The translations under genes were made by a program, and so were the position numbers. A stretch of 64,000 nucleotides of DNA from Megascapheus bottae (Eukaryota > Chordata > Mammalia > Rodentia > Geomyidae): the NCBI GenBank assembly GCA_024803745.1, contig JANJXV010000129.1, positions 1,364,001 to 1,428,000 of the forward strand, written 5' to 3'. Shown in pieces: positions 23,076-34,065 of this stretch. Numbering within the stretch: the first letter of the stretch is position 1; each line of letters begins with the position of its first letter. The notes beneath the pieces were generated by a model. It saw only the letters and a list, made by a program, of their open reading frames with translations, was not told where the DNA came from and did no database searches.

Positions 23076-24000
23076 AAGTATCAAAGGACAAGAAGCTGGC
23101 CCAAAGTTAGAGGGACTCTATCTTGACAAACAATACAATGATAAGTTGCACTCAGAAGACTTGCACAAAATCTGGAAACGCGTGAGACCTATCTATGTAT
23201 GTTTCCGGTTTGTCTAAATATATATGTTTATGCATTTATATATTAGTATAGAGAGACAGATCAATACATATGACTATACATATATACATAGCCAGACACT
23301 TATGGGTGGGTGGTATACTGTGTGAGAGTTTGTGTTTGTGTTTTGTGGATGGCTATCTCTGTTTAAGAAAGATAGAAAATATGTAATTATCTTTAAAAAA
23401 ACTTGATAAAATACGGAGAGACCTAAGCTCTTGAGGGAATCGGAAATGACAAGATTATTCACAGGCACGTTTATCCTTATGGATTCCTCAGCAAGTTTTA
23501 ATTTTTTTCATTATTTTCTTTCTTTTTTTGAACCAGTGCTAAGGATTTCTCTCAGGGACCAGGTGCTGCCAATTACTAATTTTCTCATGGCTGGTACAAG
23601 AGGAACTGAGCCACAGTTCCACTTTTGCCTTATTTATTCGTGCTTAAATGAAGATAAAGATTTCTATCAGTGACTTTCTTTCAGGGGCTGGATTCTAACG
23701 AGGATCCCCAGACCTCAGGCTTCTCTATAGCTACAATTAACAATATGAGAACCCAGCACTGGGTTCCAATGCACAGGGCAAGAAATTGAGTGAATCTCTC
23801 AACTCCAATTAGCTATAATAAGCTACAAGTGAAAGACCAATACCTTTGAGGAAAAGATGCTGAGGGTTATCACACAGGCCCTATGAGTAAGCCCTAAACC
23901 CTGTACACATGTGTGCATGCACACATTGGCAGATACACACACACATGCACACACACAATATCTCAGGCAATATTGTATTTTGAATTAATATCCAAAGATT
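23076..24000. other. Unclassified stretch upstream of inverted arm 2
   Basis: AT-rich, with a short interrupted (CA)n at 23,900-23,960. No gene is seen. It is duplicated at 59,066-60,000. Confidence 0.4.
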
Positions 24001-24124
24001 GGACAAAGGATAGCAAGTAATAAAATCTGTTTTTCTTGTCTACATTGAGGGAAAGGGCTAAGTCACAAGATGCAGAAGCGAAGAATTCAGAGGCAAATGC
24101 TGTGAGTGAATAACTTGTAAAAAG

Positions 24125-24345
24125 CACATTTCTTTTCTTTTCTTTTCTTTTGTTTTTTCTGCCATTCCTGGGGCTTGAACTCAGGGCCTGAGCACTGCTC
24201 TTGGCTTTTCCCAAGTCTAGCCCTCTGCCACTTGAGCCGCATTGCCATATGGATTTTTATATCTGTGTGATATTAAGGACTCAAACCTAGATCTTCATGG
24301 ATGCTAGGCAAGCACTCTACCACTGGGCCAAACTCTAAACCCAGA
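24125..24345 (-). repeat. ID-like SINE
   Basis: Reverse-complement element with 'cttgaactcagggcctgagc' and 'gctaggcaagcactctacca'. It is the partner, within the inverted repeat, of 7,189-7,398. Confidence 0.82.
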
Positions 24346-24569
24346 TAAAGTATTTATAAATAGTCATCATCATCATATCAAAATATCCTTTCTCCTACAA
24401 AGAATGAACACTTATCTATGTCTGTAAGACTTTTTTTATGTCACCAATGCTTCTGTGATTTTCCCACTTGCATTTTTACAGATGACAGCACAGATATTCA
24501 TCAGGAAGAAAAATAGATTAGGATACAGAAACCTAACAACGTCCTAGTAGATTGAAGTGAAAAATATGT

Positions 24570-24765
24570 GCAAGATGGCCTGGGTCTTTCATCTATTTGT
24601 AGAGTGCTTGGCTACCACACACAAAGAGTCCGGTTTGATTCTGCAGTACCATATACATAGAAAACTCTGGAAGTGTTGCTGTGGCTTGGTGGGACAGCTA
24701 TAGCCTAAAGAAAGCCTAAGAACAATGGTCAGGCTCTGAGGTCAAGTCCCAGGACTAGCAAAAAA
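24570..24765 (+). repeat. ID-like SINE
   Basis: Diverged element with 'tagagtgcttggctaccaca'. It is the inverted-arm partner of 6,738-6,945. Confidence 0.7.
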
Positions 24766-25512
24766 ATGTGCAAGAGGCAAAATGCAAGCTGAGAAGGCAC
24801 TGTGAAGCAAAATGTCTTTTGTAGGGTAGGGGAATAGTGACAGTTAAGTTTGGATCTTACCTAAGAAAGGCTCCTTGAGCCTGAGACCAGGCTAGCACTT
24901 ACGCCTAGTTAATGACTTGGGATTTGAACAAAAAGGTGTGCTGTTTACTACATCCATATGTGAGGTGGGAAGGGAGATTCAGCCTCCAGTATGTCTTTGG
25001 GGAGGTGTTCTGTGAGCAAGGAGCTTTGGTCATTGGGCCTTGAAAGGTGACGCTACCTACCTCACAATGGAACAGAATATGGAACCCTGGTAACCAAGCC
25101 ACTGCATGTGACAACCAGCTCAAGTCAGCTCCCTTGGTCTGTGGCTCAGGAGGAAGAAAGATGTTGCTGTGCTCTTGCCAACGGTCAGGAGGCTCGGATC
25201 TCAGGCATGAGAGATATGGATCTCTCACTTGAAGAAGTAGATTCTGGACCAGTGCCAAGCCAAAATTCCCGTATATCAGGCATTTCTCTAGGAAGAAAGC
25301 CAGGAAACTCCAGGGCAACTCAGATGAGGTATATTGAGAGGAAACCTATTTGAACCCATCATCCTGCCCACACACTACAACCTTCTTGTGTACTTTCAAG
25401 TGACTATACTGAAATTAGAGTGTGTCATTTCCAATCTACTCTATTCCAATTCCTCAGTGTGAAGTGTGGTCCCATTCCTACGTTTGAAATATCCACTGTT
25501 TTGCCAACATAA

Positions 25513-25706
25513 TGTGATGGTAAGTCAGCTCAGACTCTGAATGAGCCTTGTAACCTATGGATCCTGGAGGAAGGCCTGTTGGAGATGCTGCTGACAAAGC
25601 TGATCGCTGCCTACCAGAAAGGTGATCTCTTTTACGTGGGAAACTTCCTGCACAATTTCAAATAGTGGAGGACAATGTAGTAGTTGCTGGAAATTCTCTT
25701 GAAAAA
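25513..25706 (+). pseudogene. REM-domain exon with lost acceptor and three stops
   Basis: The bases before the exon are 'aa' (25,511-25,512), where unit B has 'ag' after a pyrimidine-containing stretch, so the acceptor is lost here. The donor is 'gtgagt'. Stops: TAG after HNFK (25,663-25,665) and a double TAG TAG after RTM, at the place where RalGDS-family proteins usually have two glutamines (TTQQVLDLL). Two C-to-T changes at CAG CAG explain the double stop. Confidence 0.78.
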
Positions 25707-25724
25707 GTGAGTGTTCCCACCCAA

Positions 25725-26600
25725 ACCCAGGTTTGCTCACCCCTCCTGGCCAAGCCTTGGAATACTTGGATCCTCTCTGAGCCTGTTTGGTTCACTGGGG
25801 TGTTCACAGGGGAGCTAAGCATGATACAAGTGCACAAACTACTTCATTATGACTGGGACAGCATGCCATTTCATTTCCCTCACAAGCTACTGGAGTCTCA
25901 ACAGTGTGCTTACTGAGAAGTTGGATTTCAGGCATGAGTAAGTAGCTCCCAACTGCAGCCCTCACCTAGGTGACATCCTAGGAAATCCCATTTCCCAGTA
26001 AGAAATGAGGTGTCAGTACTAATGGCGGAGGCCTGTGAAATACTGGCGTCAGAGGAAAAGCTGGGGGCTGAATCACTTTTGAGCCATCAGGGAGGGATTG
26101 TGATAGCTTTGCCTGTTAGAACCTGAAAGCCTTTACATTTTGGTGTGTGGTCCAGTCCTGCCACTTGAACCTGAACCCAGGTCTAAATACCATTCCTTTG
26201 GTGTTCAAAAATTAGCACTGTACCATTTGAGTCATAGGTCAAGTTCTGGCTTTTTGCTGCCTAATTGAAGACAAGTGCCTTTAGACTTTTACTGACTAGA
26301 CTGGCTTTCCACTGTGATCTTCAGAGCTCAGCCTGCTGGGTGGCTAAGATTAGAGCAATGAGCATTTAGTTCTTTATTTAGAGCATTCACTTATTGATTT
26401 ATTTAGAGCATTTACTTAGTTAATTTAAGGTGCGTTTACTTTGGACAGATGCATAGAGGCCTCTCTCAGAAGCTTCTGGAAGTGGGGTGTAAAAGTCATC
26501 CTGTTCTCGAGTGTCTCTTACCCCCCTCCCAGCACATAAGTGCACAACTCTGCAGGACAGCCACAGCATTAGAGTCCTGCAAGAAAGCGGCTTTGGTAAA
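25725..26600. other. RALGDS-like intron with degraded SINE
   Basis: A reverse SINE remnant lies at about 26,140-26,370 (gtcataggtcaagttctgg, tcagcctgctgggtggctaa), followed by a short tandem of 'atttagagcatt' units (26,375-26,420). Nothing else is recognised. Confidence 0.5.
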
Positions 26601-26850
26601 AGGTTCAGGATGGAGAGAGAGGGCTCTCACTTTCCTTGTACCGAATGTGCCCACAGCATCATGTGTTCCATCTATACGATGTGAATGGACTTCTACCCGA
26701 GTGATTTCTACGAGTTCAAGAACTGCCACACCCTGACACAACTCAAGCTCTATATGAGGCTCCACATGCCGGATTTGGACCTGCTCTTCTAAACACATAC
26801 TTTTTGACCAGCTGGAGGAATGTGCGACCAGTAAGACCAAGAAAAAGTAG

Positions 26851-27290
26851 AAGTCCTGGTGTGGGTGCCTCAGAGCCTGTGAGTAGGAAGCCCATGTGGT
26901 CTAGATATTGGTTGGCCCTTACTTCTACAGAGCTTGGCAAAATGCCCTTTATGGCTGGTGTCAGCCAGGTAATGTCTGTCCTCTGAAAGGACTCGGGAAT
27001 AAGCACTCATTAGAAAGACCCTACACCTCCTCAGTGTTCAGTCCAAACTCCAGTTCTACAGGTTCCTCCATTAGATCCTCATGGAAGTTGAGTGACACTT
27101 CAACTTGCAGAGTCCACTCTGTCCACTCTGTACCTATTTCCATTCTTAGGTTTGGGTCATCGTGGAAGAGCTTATCCTGAACTCCGGATGAAAAACCCAC
27201 CAATGGAGCTGGTGACTGATGGAGACTGAGAATCATCACTGCACTCCAGAAACCATGGGCATTCTGTGGAAATTACCAAACAGGTTTAGA
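26851..27290 (+). pseudogene. Probable further RALGDS-like exonic remnant (uncertain)
   Basis: It follows the REM remnant. The plus strand has a Ser/Pro/Thr-rich frame (27,019-27,180) and the minus strand an acidic one (LMEEPVELEFGLNTEEV). RalGDS-family proteins have a low-complexity linker after the REM domain, but similarity here is too weak to assign. The copy in unit B is at 62,824-63,262. Confidence 0.3.
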
Positions 27291-27295
27291 GTCCT

Positions 27296-27785
27296 GTGGA
27301 TATACCTTTTGCTCTGAACCCCATGTGTGACACAGTTGAACCTGCAGATACTATGGAGGAAGAAAAAGAGCAGCCAGATTTCCTTCCGTTTCCTTTCACA
27401 CTCCACCCAGAGTCAGTCCATCTGAGTCAGAGTAACACTCCACTTATTGTGCAAGCTGAAGGGGCACACGCTGGGCTCATGGAAAATGTCCCCATGGGAA
27501 GCAGCAAGTGTACTCTCAATACTGGATTCATTGGAGGAAAATGAATCCATCCTCACAGAATATCCAGACCCATCCATCTCACTGACAAACCAGAATCCAT
27601 CCCCCTCTTAACTCAGGAAGGACATTCTGTTTCTCATGAGGAAGGAGACCCTTCTGAGGACTCTGAAGGAGAATTATTGTCTGAAGGCAACTTGGAGGCC
27701 AGTCTGGATTTAGAGCTTCCCTGTCCCCTTCCTAAAAAGACATCTCTTTATCTTGCTCTCATGATTCTTGTCAAGTATTCATTGT
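27296..27785 (+). pseudogene. Unrecognised acidic ORF pair, unit A (22-bp deletion)
   Basis: The frame from 27,296 reads MDIPFALNPMCDTVEPADTM and continues Glu/Pro/Ser-rich to 27,544. A second frame overlapping it carries on after a shift and should continue to about 27,785 (LPCPLPKKTSLYLALMIL..). Unit A lacks 22 bp between 27,583 and 27,584 that unit B has at 63,557-63,578, which breaks that second frame. The hydrophobic C-terminus could be a membrane anchor. I do not recognise the family. It may be a RALGDS-like linker or tail, or unrelated. Confidence 0.35.
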
Positions 27786-28205
27786 ATTTACTTTGCTAAC
27801 TATTAAACTCTCATTGTTAATATTATGGTGTGCAGTTCTTCAGTGCTTATTATACTGTGTTTTATTTTCCACTTATAATGTGAGACCTCAGACACATAGG
27901 TCCTGGGTGGGCCAAAAACCAGACAGGTCTGGTCCCATAGAAGACAACCTTACTGGATATACAGGGAACTATGAAATGCATGGAATCACCAGGAATCCAG
28001 GCCAGGCCTCCATGGAAAGACAAGTCAGCTACCAAAGCTTAAGGACAGAGCAGATGCCTGGAAATGTGTTTTGTCAATCGGGAGAAGTGCCAGAGTAACT
28101 GTAATATTATGTGGGACTCTGTTCTGTGAGTTCAAGTCTGTTTATATATCCATTGTGCTTTGTACAAATATTTAAGAAAATTAAAACCCCACAATAGCAT
28201 CAAAA
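27786..28205. other. Unclassified stretch, last part with a unit B partner
   Basis: No gene recognised. Positions up to 28,018 match the end of the window. Confidence 0.5.
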
Positions 28206-28209
28206 ATCT

Positions 28210-28412
28210 ACTTTGGCTTTGAATGTGGCCTAGTTGTAGAGTGCTCGCCTAGTATACAAGAAGACCTTGATTCAATTCCTCGGCACTGCATACACAGAAA
28301 AAGCAGATGGGGCACTGAGGCTCAGGTGTCAGAGTGCCACCCTTGAACAAATGTGGCCAAGGACAGTTCCTGGTCCCTCAGTTCAAGCCCCAGGACTAGC
28401 GAAACAAGAAAT
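28210..28412 (+). repeat. ID-like SINE
   Basis: 'gcctagttgtagagtgctcg' through 'gttcaagccccaggactagc' and a short A-rich end. Confidence 0.85.
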
Positions 28413-28980
28413 CATACCATTTTCCACACATTTGGAAATAAATATGTTTTATCTAACCCTACTTCTTTTTTGCCAGTCCAGAGTGTGTGTCACCAAGCCA
28501 AACTACTGGCCCCCAAACTTACTATTTTTAATCATTTAATTTTTTTACATAATCATATTTCATGCTGTCTGTATTAATACCATAAACAGTATGCTTAGTG
28601 TAATAATGTTAAAGGTAAAACATAAGAAATTAATAACTAAAATTCCTTTTTTATTATTTTTATAGCATTACTACAATTTTATGAGAAAAATTACCTAGAA
28701 TGTTTATTTTAGAGTTCAAGTAATCCATTTTGATAAATATATCAACCTACATCATTTATTTGAACACATTTTAAACTATTTTTTTCAGGAATGAAAATAC
28801 ATACATATTTGTTGTAAATGAAATTTATGACTTGGGGGTAAGGGAAAAAGAAAAGGGGGAAGGGGGTAACAGTTTTTACAAGAAATGTACTCATTACATA
28901 TGTAACAGCAATCTCTTTGTATATCACCTTGACAACAAATTTTTTGAAAAGTACAATGAGTTTAAATGTCTTCTTTGTGC
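28413..28980 (+). mobile_element. AT-rich stretch with probable L1 3' tail (28,800-28,950)
   Basis: 28,413-28,800 is AT-rich with nothing recognised. 28,800-28,950 has a polypurine G-rich run followed by 'agaaatgtactcattacata', 'gtaacagcaatc' and 'atcaccttgacaa', which resembles the end of rodent L1 3' UTRs. Confidence 0.45.
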
Positions 28981-28984
28981 AGAA

Positions 28985-29195
28985 TTTTTTTTTGCCAGTA
29001 CTGGGCTTAGACTCAGGACCTGAGCACGATCATTTTTTTTGTTTTTGATTATTCTTAAGGCGCAAGTTCTATCACATGTGCCACAGCACCACTTTTATCT
29101 TTTTTTATCTATGTTGTGCTGAGGAATTGAACTTGGGTCTTCATTCATGCTCGGCAAGAACTCTTCCACTAGGCTTAACTTATGGCCCCAGTGGG
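28985..29195 (-). repeat. ID-like SINE
   Basis: Reverse-complement element: 'tgccagtactgggcttagac', 'tgccacagcaccacttttat', 'ctcttccactaggcttaact'. Confidence 0.78.
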
Positions 29196-29294
29196 AAGGA
29201 AGTTTTCCATAAAATATGTAGGAAATATGTACACTAAGGAAAAGCCATCAAAAATAGAAGAAAAATTATATACTTAGATAACGACATGCCAGTA

Positions 29295-29979
29295 TTATGG
29301 CAGATCTCTGTAATTCTAGCTTCAAGAGTGGCCTATTTGGACCGGGAGTTGGCTGGCTGAAGTAAAGTGCTATCCTTGAGCAAGCCCTAGGACAGTGCTC
29401 TGGCCATGAGTTGAAGCCATAGGACATGCAAAAAATAATAATTTAATGCCCGTGACTGGTGGCTCACCCTGGTAATCCTAGCTACCCTGGAGGATCGAGG
29501 TTCAAAGACAGCCCAGGCATAAAAATCTGTGAGAATCTTATTTCCAAATAATCCAGAAAATTCAAAATGACAATGTGCCTCAAGTGGTAGAGCTCTTGCC
29601 TTGAGCTGAAGACCTTATGGTAAATATCCAGGCCCTGAGTTCAAGCCCCATGAGTGAAAAAAAGAGAAAGCAAAAGAAAGCCCTTATCTAAGGCTGGAGT
29701 GCACACTAGTGGTAGTTTGCTTGCCTAGTATGCACAAAGCCCTGTGTTCAATTACTCTGTACCACTTACACCAAAAAAAAAAGCTGGAAATGATCTCAGA
29801 AGGTTGGGTTCTGAGGATCACAGTTCAAAGCCAGGCAAGACACTAAAGTCCATGAAACTGTTACTTCCACTTAAGCACCAGAAAACCAGAAGTGACACTG
29901 TGGCTCAAGGTGTTTAAGGTTGTAGCCTTGAGCGGAAGAGCCCAGGGACACTGCCCAGGTGCACAATTAAAGTCTTACA

Positions 29980-29990
<11 letters not shown>
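29295..29990 (+). repeat. Cluster of four SINEs
   Basis: 29,295-29,435 is a partial element. 29,450-29,665 is Geo-type ('gtgactggtggctcaccctg'). 29,690-29,780 is an ID-like 5' half ending in an A-tail. 29,785-29,980 is Geo-type, feeding into the GA array. All are on the plus strand. Confidence 0.75.
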
Positions 29991-30046
<56 letters not shown>

Positions 30047-30113
30047 GACAGAGAGAGAGAGACAGGCAGACCGACAGAGACAGACAGAGACAGAGAGACA
30101 GAGACAGAGACAT
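29981..30113 (+). repeat. (GA)n / (GACA)n microsatellite
   Basis: Pure GA for about 55 bp, then GAGACA and GGCAGACC variants. It grew from the tail of the preceding SINE. Confidence 0.93.
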
Positions 30114-30117
30114 CACA

Positions 30118-30665
30118 CAGTCAGGCACTGCTGGCTGAAGCGTGTAATTCTACCTACTATGGAGGCTGAGATTGGAGGATCTTGGTTCAAAGCCCAAAGC
30201 CAGCCTGGACACATATGTTTGTGAGACTTACATCACCAATTAACTACCAGAAACCAAAAATGGAGCTGTAGAGGAAGAGCGCTAGCCTTGAGCTGAAGAG
30301 GTCAGGGACAGTCCAGGCCCAAAGTACAAGCACCATGGCGAATCAATAATAAAAAAAGAAGATAGCTAATAGTAATGATGAATAATTTTGGGCTGGGAGT
30401 TTGGCCTAGTGGTAGAGTGCTTGCCTAGCATGCACGAAGACCTGGGTTCAATTCCTCAATATCACATTCATAGAAAAATGCTGGAAGTGGTGCTGAGGCT
30501 GAAGTGGTAGAGCCCTAGCCTTGAGAAAATATAAGGACAGTGCTCAGTCCCTGAGTTCAAGCCCAGGACTGGCCAAATCAAAAGTAGTAGAGCACTGGCA
30601 TTGAACTGAAGATCTGAGGAACAGCCAGGCACAGAGTTCAAGCACCACAAACAACAACAACAAAA
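30118..30665 (+). repeat. Cluster of three SINEs
   Basis: 30,118-30,355 is Geo-type. 30,392-30,580 is a well-preserved ID-like element ('gagtttggcctagtggtaga'). 30,580-30,665 is a 3' half ending in CAA repeats. Confidence 0.8.
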
Positions 30666-31020
30666 TCTATGAAATGGCAGTGGTGGTTTTAAGCTAAGCA
30701 AAAATAGAGTAGAAAGTGGTAAAATACATATTTGTGTGTAAGCAAAATAGCCAGACTTATGCATTAGAACAGGATAGCAACTTGAAATAAAATTTTGTTT
30801 TCCATCTCACTAGGTCCTGTCTCTTAATTTATTCAAGTAAGTAAAATGCTGGGTTTTATAATCGTTGCTCTGAATATTACAAAACCATAATATCTCTCAT
30901 TAACCAACAAAGACCAGGAACTGGGGCTTCGTTCAAATGGCAGAGTATCAGGCAAGAGAAGAAAAGATTGAAGTAAGAACTTGAAGTTCTTGATCCAGAA
31001 CCTGCATAGTAACAGAGCAG
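30666..31020. other. Unclassified stretch
   Basis: Nothing recognised except a possible short SINE remnant near 30,915-30,960. Confidence 0.4.
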
Positions 31021-31250
31021 CAGCCTGGTGATGGTACCTCACACCTATAATCTTAGCTACTCAGGAGGCTAAGATCTGAGAATCAAAGTTTAAAGCCAGC
31101 CAAAGTACCCAGTTAACTGCCAGAAAAACCAGAAGTGGCACTGTGGCTCACAGATTAAAGCACTAGCCTTGAGCTGAAGAGCTCAGGGACAGTGCCCAGG
31201 CCCAGCGTTCAAGCCCCACAATTGACAAAAATCAAACAAGCAAACAAAAC
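31021..31250 (+). repeat. Geo-type SINE
   Basis: One of the best-preserved copies: 'cctggtgatggtacctcaca', 'tagctactcaggaggctaag', 'ccagaagtggcactgtggct', 'gagctgaagagctcagggac'. Confidence 0.9.
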
Positions 31251-32055
31251 TCACAAAGAAGCCTGCAGACCACAGTGGTTCTGCTGAGTCTCTTCTCTAT
31301 GGGGATCAGGAAACATTTCACTTTTTCTGTCTCTTCCCATCTCAACATTCATACTAAAATAAGACTGTGTTGAAAGTTTCAATTTATAAAAATGTTTTTC
31401 ATGAAGCACCCTGAAATATTCATCGCTTATATCTCAATTGAAGATAGTTGATTTGAGGCTGCATTGGTACAGTGCTAGCCTTGAGCAGAAAAGGTCAGGG
31501 ATAGAGCTGAAGCACTCAGTTGAAGACCCAGTGCCAACACACCAAAGAAATTATGCACTTTATACATATTTTCTAATTTCTTAATGAATTTTTCAGTCTG
31601 TATAAATATAGGGTACATTCCTTGTTACTTAAGTAAGATTGCTCTTTTTTTTTTCTTTTTGCCAGTCCTACGGCTTGGACTCAGGGCCTAGACATTTTCA
31701 TTGGACTCGCTTGCCCAAGGTGAGTGCTCTGCCTCTTGAGACACAGCGCCACTTCTAGCTTTTATTCTGAGTATGCGGTACCGGTGAATAGAACCTAGGT
31801 CTTCATGCATTCTAGGTGAGCACTCTACCATTAGGCTACATTCCCAGGCAGTGAGATTCCTCTTACAGTCATTGTATGTTCACAGAGTTTGATCTCACAC
31901 ACTGTAGGGCCCTGGTTGGCTTTGACCTGTGATCCTAAACCCTGAGCATCCTAAGTAGCTGAAATTAAATTGTGAGCCAGCATGATGACTTCCATTCTTT
32001 TTTCTACAAAAATATATGTAGTTATCTAAAATATATCTATAGCTGAAAAAAATGA
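31251..32055. repeat. SINE remnants in AT-rich sequence
   Basis: 31,450-31,550 is a plus 3' half. 31,645-31,850 is a minus ID-like element. 31,880-31,990 is a minus Geo-type 5' part. The rest is unclassified. Confidence 0.65.
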
Positions 32056-33155
32056 ATCTCTCCCAAACAAATCTTCAAAGAAACAACCATCCTATTAAAA
32101 GGTGGGCTAAAGACTTAAAAGAGTATTCTCTGAAGAAAAAATTAAAATGGGCTTTAGACACATGAAGAAATGCTCCATATCTCTAGCAATAAGGGAAATG
32201 AAAATCAAAACAACTTTGAGATTCCTCCTGACTCCAGTCAGAATGGCCATTATCAAAAAATCTAATAAGAGATACTGGTGGGGAAGTGACCAGGGGGATC
32301 ACACCTACACTGTTGGTGTGAGTGTAAACTCGTTCAACCACTAGGGAAAGCAGTGTGGTGGTTCCTCAAAACACTGAACATAGAGCTCCCCTATGATCCA
32401 GAAAATCCACTACTTGGCATCTACCCAATTGTCCAGAAAAAAGGACATTCTAAAGCCACTAGCACAATGATGCTCATTGCAGCACTATTTACCATAGCAA
32501 AGATATGAAACCAACCCAGATGCCACTCAGTAGATGACTGAATCAAGAAGATGTGGTACTTATACACAATGGAATGCTATGCTGCCATCAGAAGGAAAGA
32601 CATCGCCCCATTTGTAAGGAAATGGAAAGACTTGGAAAAATTCATATTAAGTGAAGCAAGCCAGACCCAAAGAAACATAAGCTCAATGGTTTCCCTCATT
32701 AGTAACAATTAGTTCACATCTAGGACTCTCCTAGCAGAGGATTACAATAACTCAAAAACCTAGGTATATAAGGTCATATAGGATGAGACTTAATGAAAGG
32801 ATCTTTAGGATATGGGAACAAGAGCTATATCTTGTGACATCGTTGCTCTTAATCTTGTGTGATTTTTGTCCTTAAACTACTATGTTATTTCTCATCTCTT
32901 ATTTTGCCCTTTGGTTAATGTCAGATTGTTACTGTATCTGATTTTTTCCCTGGCATATTGTATATATGTTTATTTGTTTATGTCAAATAGGAAAGGGAAG
33001 GGGGGAAACAAGATGATTGGGAAGGGGAGGGGAGAGGGAACTGGGGACAAAAACATGTGGAGTGGAATAAATGTGTGAGAAGTAATGCAGTCCACTACCT
33101 GTAAATGTAATCGTAACCCCTCTATACATTACCCTGAAAATAAAAAGAGACTATA
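32056..33155 (+). mobile_element. 5'-truncated L1 3' end (1.1 kb)
   Basis: ORF2 C-terminus from 'cccaaacaaatcttcaaaga' through ETHMKKCS- and MECYAAIRRKDI-like codons, then a 3' UTR with a G-rich tract (32,995-33,050) and an A-rich end. Several stops, and more diverged than L1 no. 1. Confidence 0.85.
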
Positions 33156-33220
33156 AAAATATCTGTAGAAAATGAGGCTGGATGATGGAAACAACCAGAT
33201 GCCCTACTACAAAAAATGTG

Positions 33221-33267
<47 letters not shown>

Positions 33268-33830
33268 GGAATGATACATAGCCAACCGACAAGATAAAAT
33301 AATGGCATTCTCGGGGAAGTGGATGAAAAGGAAAAAAATCATATTAAGTGAAGTAAGCCAAACTCAAAGGAACATAGGCCCAAGAGTCTCCCTCATTTGT
33401 CAAATTCAGTAGAAACCTTGGGCTCTGCTACCAGAGATTTACAATAGAACAAAATCTAGAGACATCGTGACAAATAGTATGACACTAAATGTAAGGACCT
33501 CCAAGATAAAGAAACAAAACTCATATAATGAGTGATTGTTGTCCTTAATGAACTATGTGATCTCTTATCTCTTTTGCTATCCCTTGGTTATATCATATTG
33601 TTACAATATTTCACCTTGTTTTCTGATATATTTCATATGTGCCTAATTGGTTATTTGAAATTGGATAGGGAAGGGGGGAAATGAACATGAGTGGGGGTAG
33701 GGGAAGGGTAAAGGGGACCATATCATTACATGGGGTATCAAAGTTTGAGAAGTAATGCACCTTCTATCTGGTGAATATAATGTAACCCTTCTATAAATTA
33801 CAATAAAATAAATACATAAAAAGAAGATCT
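33156..33830 (+). mobile_element. Second 5'-truncated L1 3' end
   Basis: ORF2 tail and 3' UTR (aagtgaagtaagccaaactc, then ccttgggctctgctaccaga) ending in aataaaataaat. A (CA)n array of about 45 bp (33,221-33,265) sits inside the ORF2 tail. Confidence 0.85.
33221..33265 (+). repeat. (CA)n microsatellite
   Basis: About 22 CA units inside an L1 fragment. Confidence 0.95.
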
Positions 33831-33834
33831 GCAC

Positions 33835-34065
33835 AGAAAAAAATAATAATGGCATTTTTGGGATAGTGGATGAAATTAGAGTGAATCCTGTTGAGTGAGA
33901 TAAGTCAAGACCAAGGAACAAAAGGTACATGGTATCCTTAATATATAGATATTAGTTCCAAACAGTAGTAGAGCGATGATTGAATAGTTGATACCCAAAG
34001 TTCTGGACATAATTTTGGAGATATAAACATAACTACATAGACATAAAAATCTAGGATAGACTATA
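33835..34065 (+). mobile_element. Older L1 3' fragment
   Basis: 'tttttgggatagtggatgaa' and 'gagtgagataagtcaagacc' resemble L1 ORF2 tail sequence of an older subfamily. Confidence 0.5.

Larger units (their letters stand above)
24005..25380 (+). repeat. Inverted arm 2: RALGDS-like 5' region, unit A
   Basis: Reverse complement of 6,116-7,500, including two ID-like SINEs (24,125-24,345 minus; 24,570-24,765 plus) and the first RALGDS-like exon. This arm is continuous with the rest of the RALGDS-like pseudogene, so it is probably the parental arm. Confidence 0.85.
25161..26850 (+). pseudogene. RALGDS-like (RasGEF N-terminal/REM) pseudogene, unit A
   Basis: Three exon remnants. Exon 1, 25,161-25,328 (168 bp), starts MLLCCCQRSGGSDLRHERYG, has an internal TGA, then FSRKK-like basic residues, and a GT donor. 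Exon 2, 25,513-25,706 (194 bp), in the matching phase, encodes LEEGLLEMLLTKLIAAYQKG, DLFYVGNFLHNFK and LLEILLKK, which is the first half of a RasGEF_N domain, with three TAG stops. Exon 3, about 26,685-26,850, encodes MDFYPSDFYEF, LTQLKLYMRLHMPD and, after a frameshift, LFDQLEECATS, matching the second half (WLD.YPEDF..P..LTQL..YV...MP.SDL..RAH.LL.QLE in RalGDS/RGL proteins). RalGDS proteins activate Ral GTPases; the catalytic CDC25 domain is not seen. It is dead as a protein. Confidence 0.75.

Noticed and set aside
24905..25318. 137-codon minus-strand ORF, also at 60,877-61,290
   Set aside because: It is antisense to the RALGDS-like first exon and its upstream region. The plus-strand reading has an ATG, donor site and in-phase next exon, so the minus frame is a shadow.
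26496..26840. 114-codon minus-strand ORF, also at 62,469-62,813
   Set aside because: It lies antisense to the second REM-domain remnant, whose plus-strand residues match the RalGDS family.
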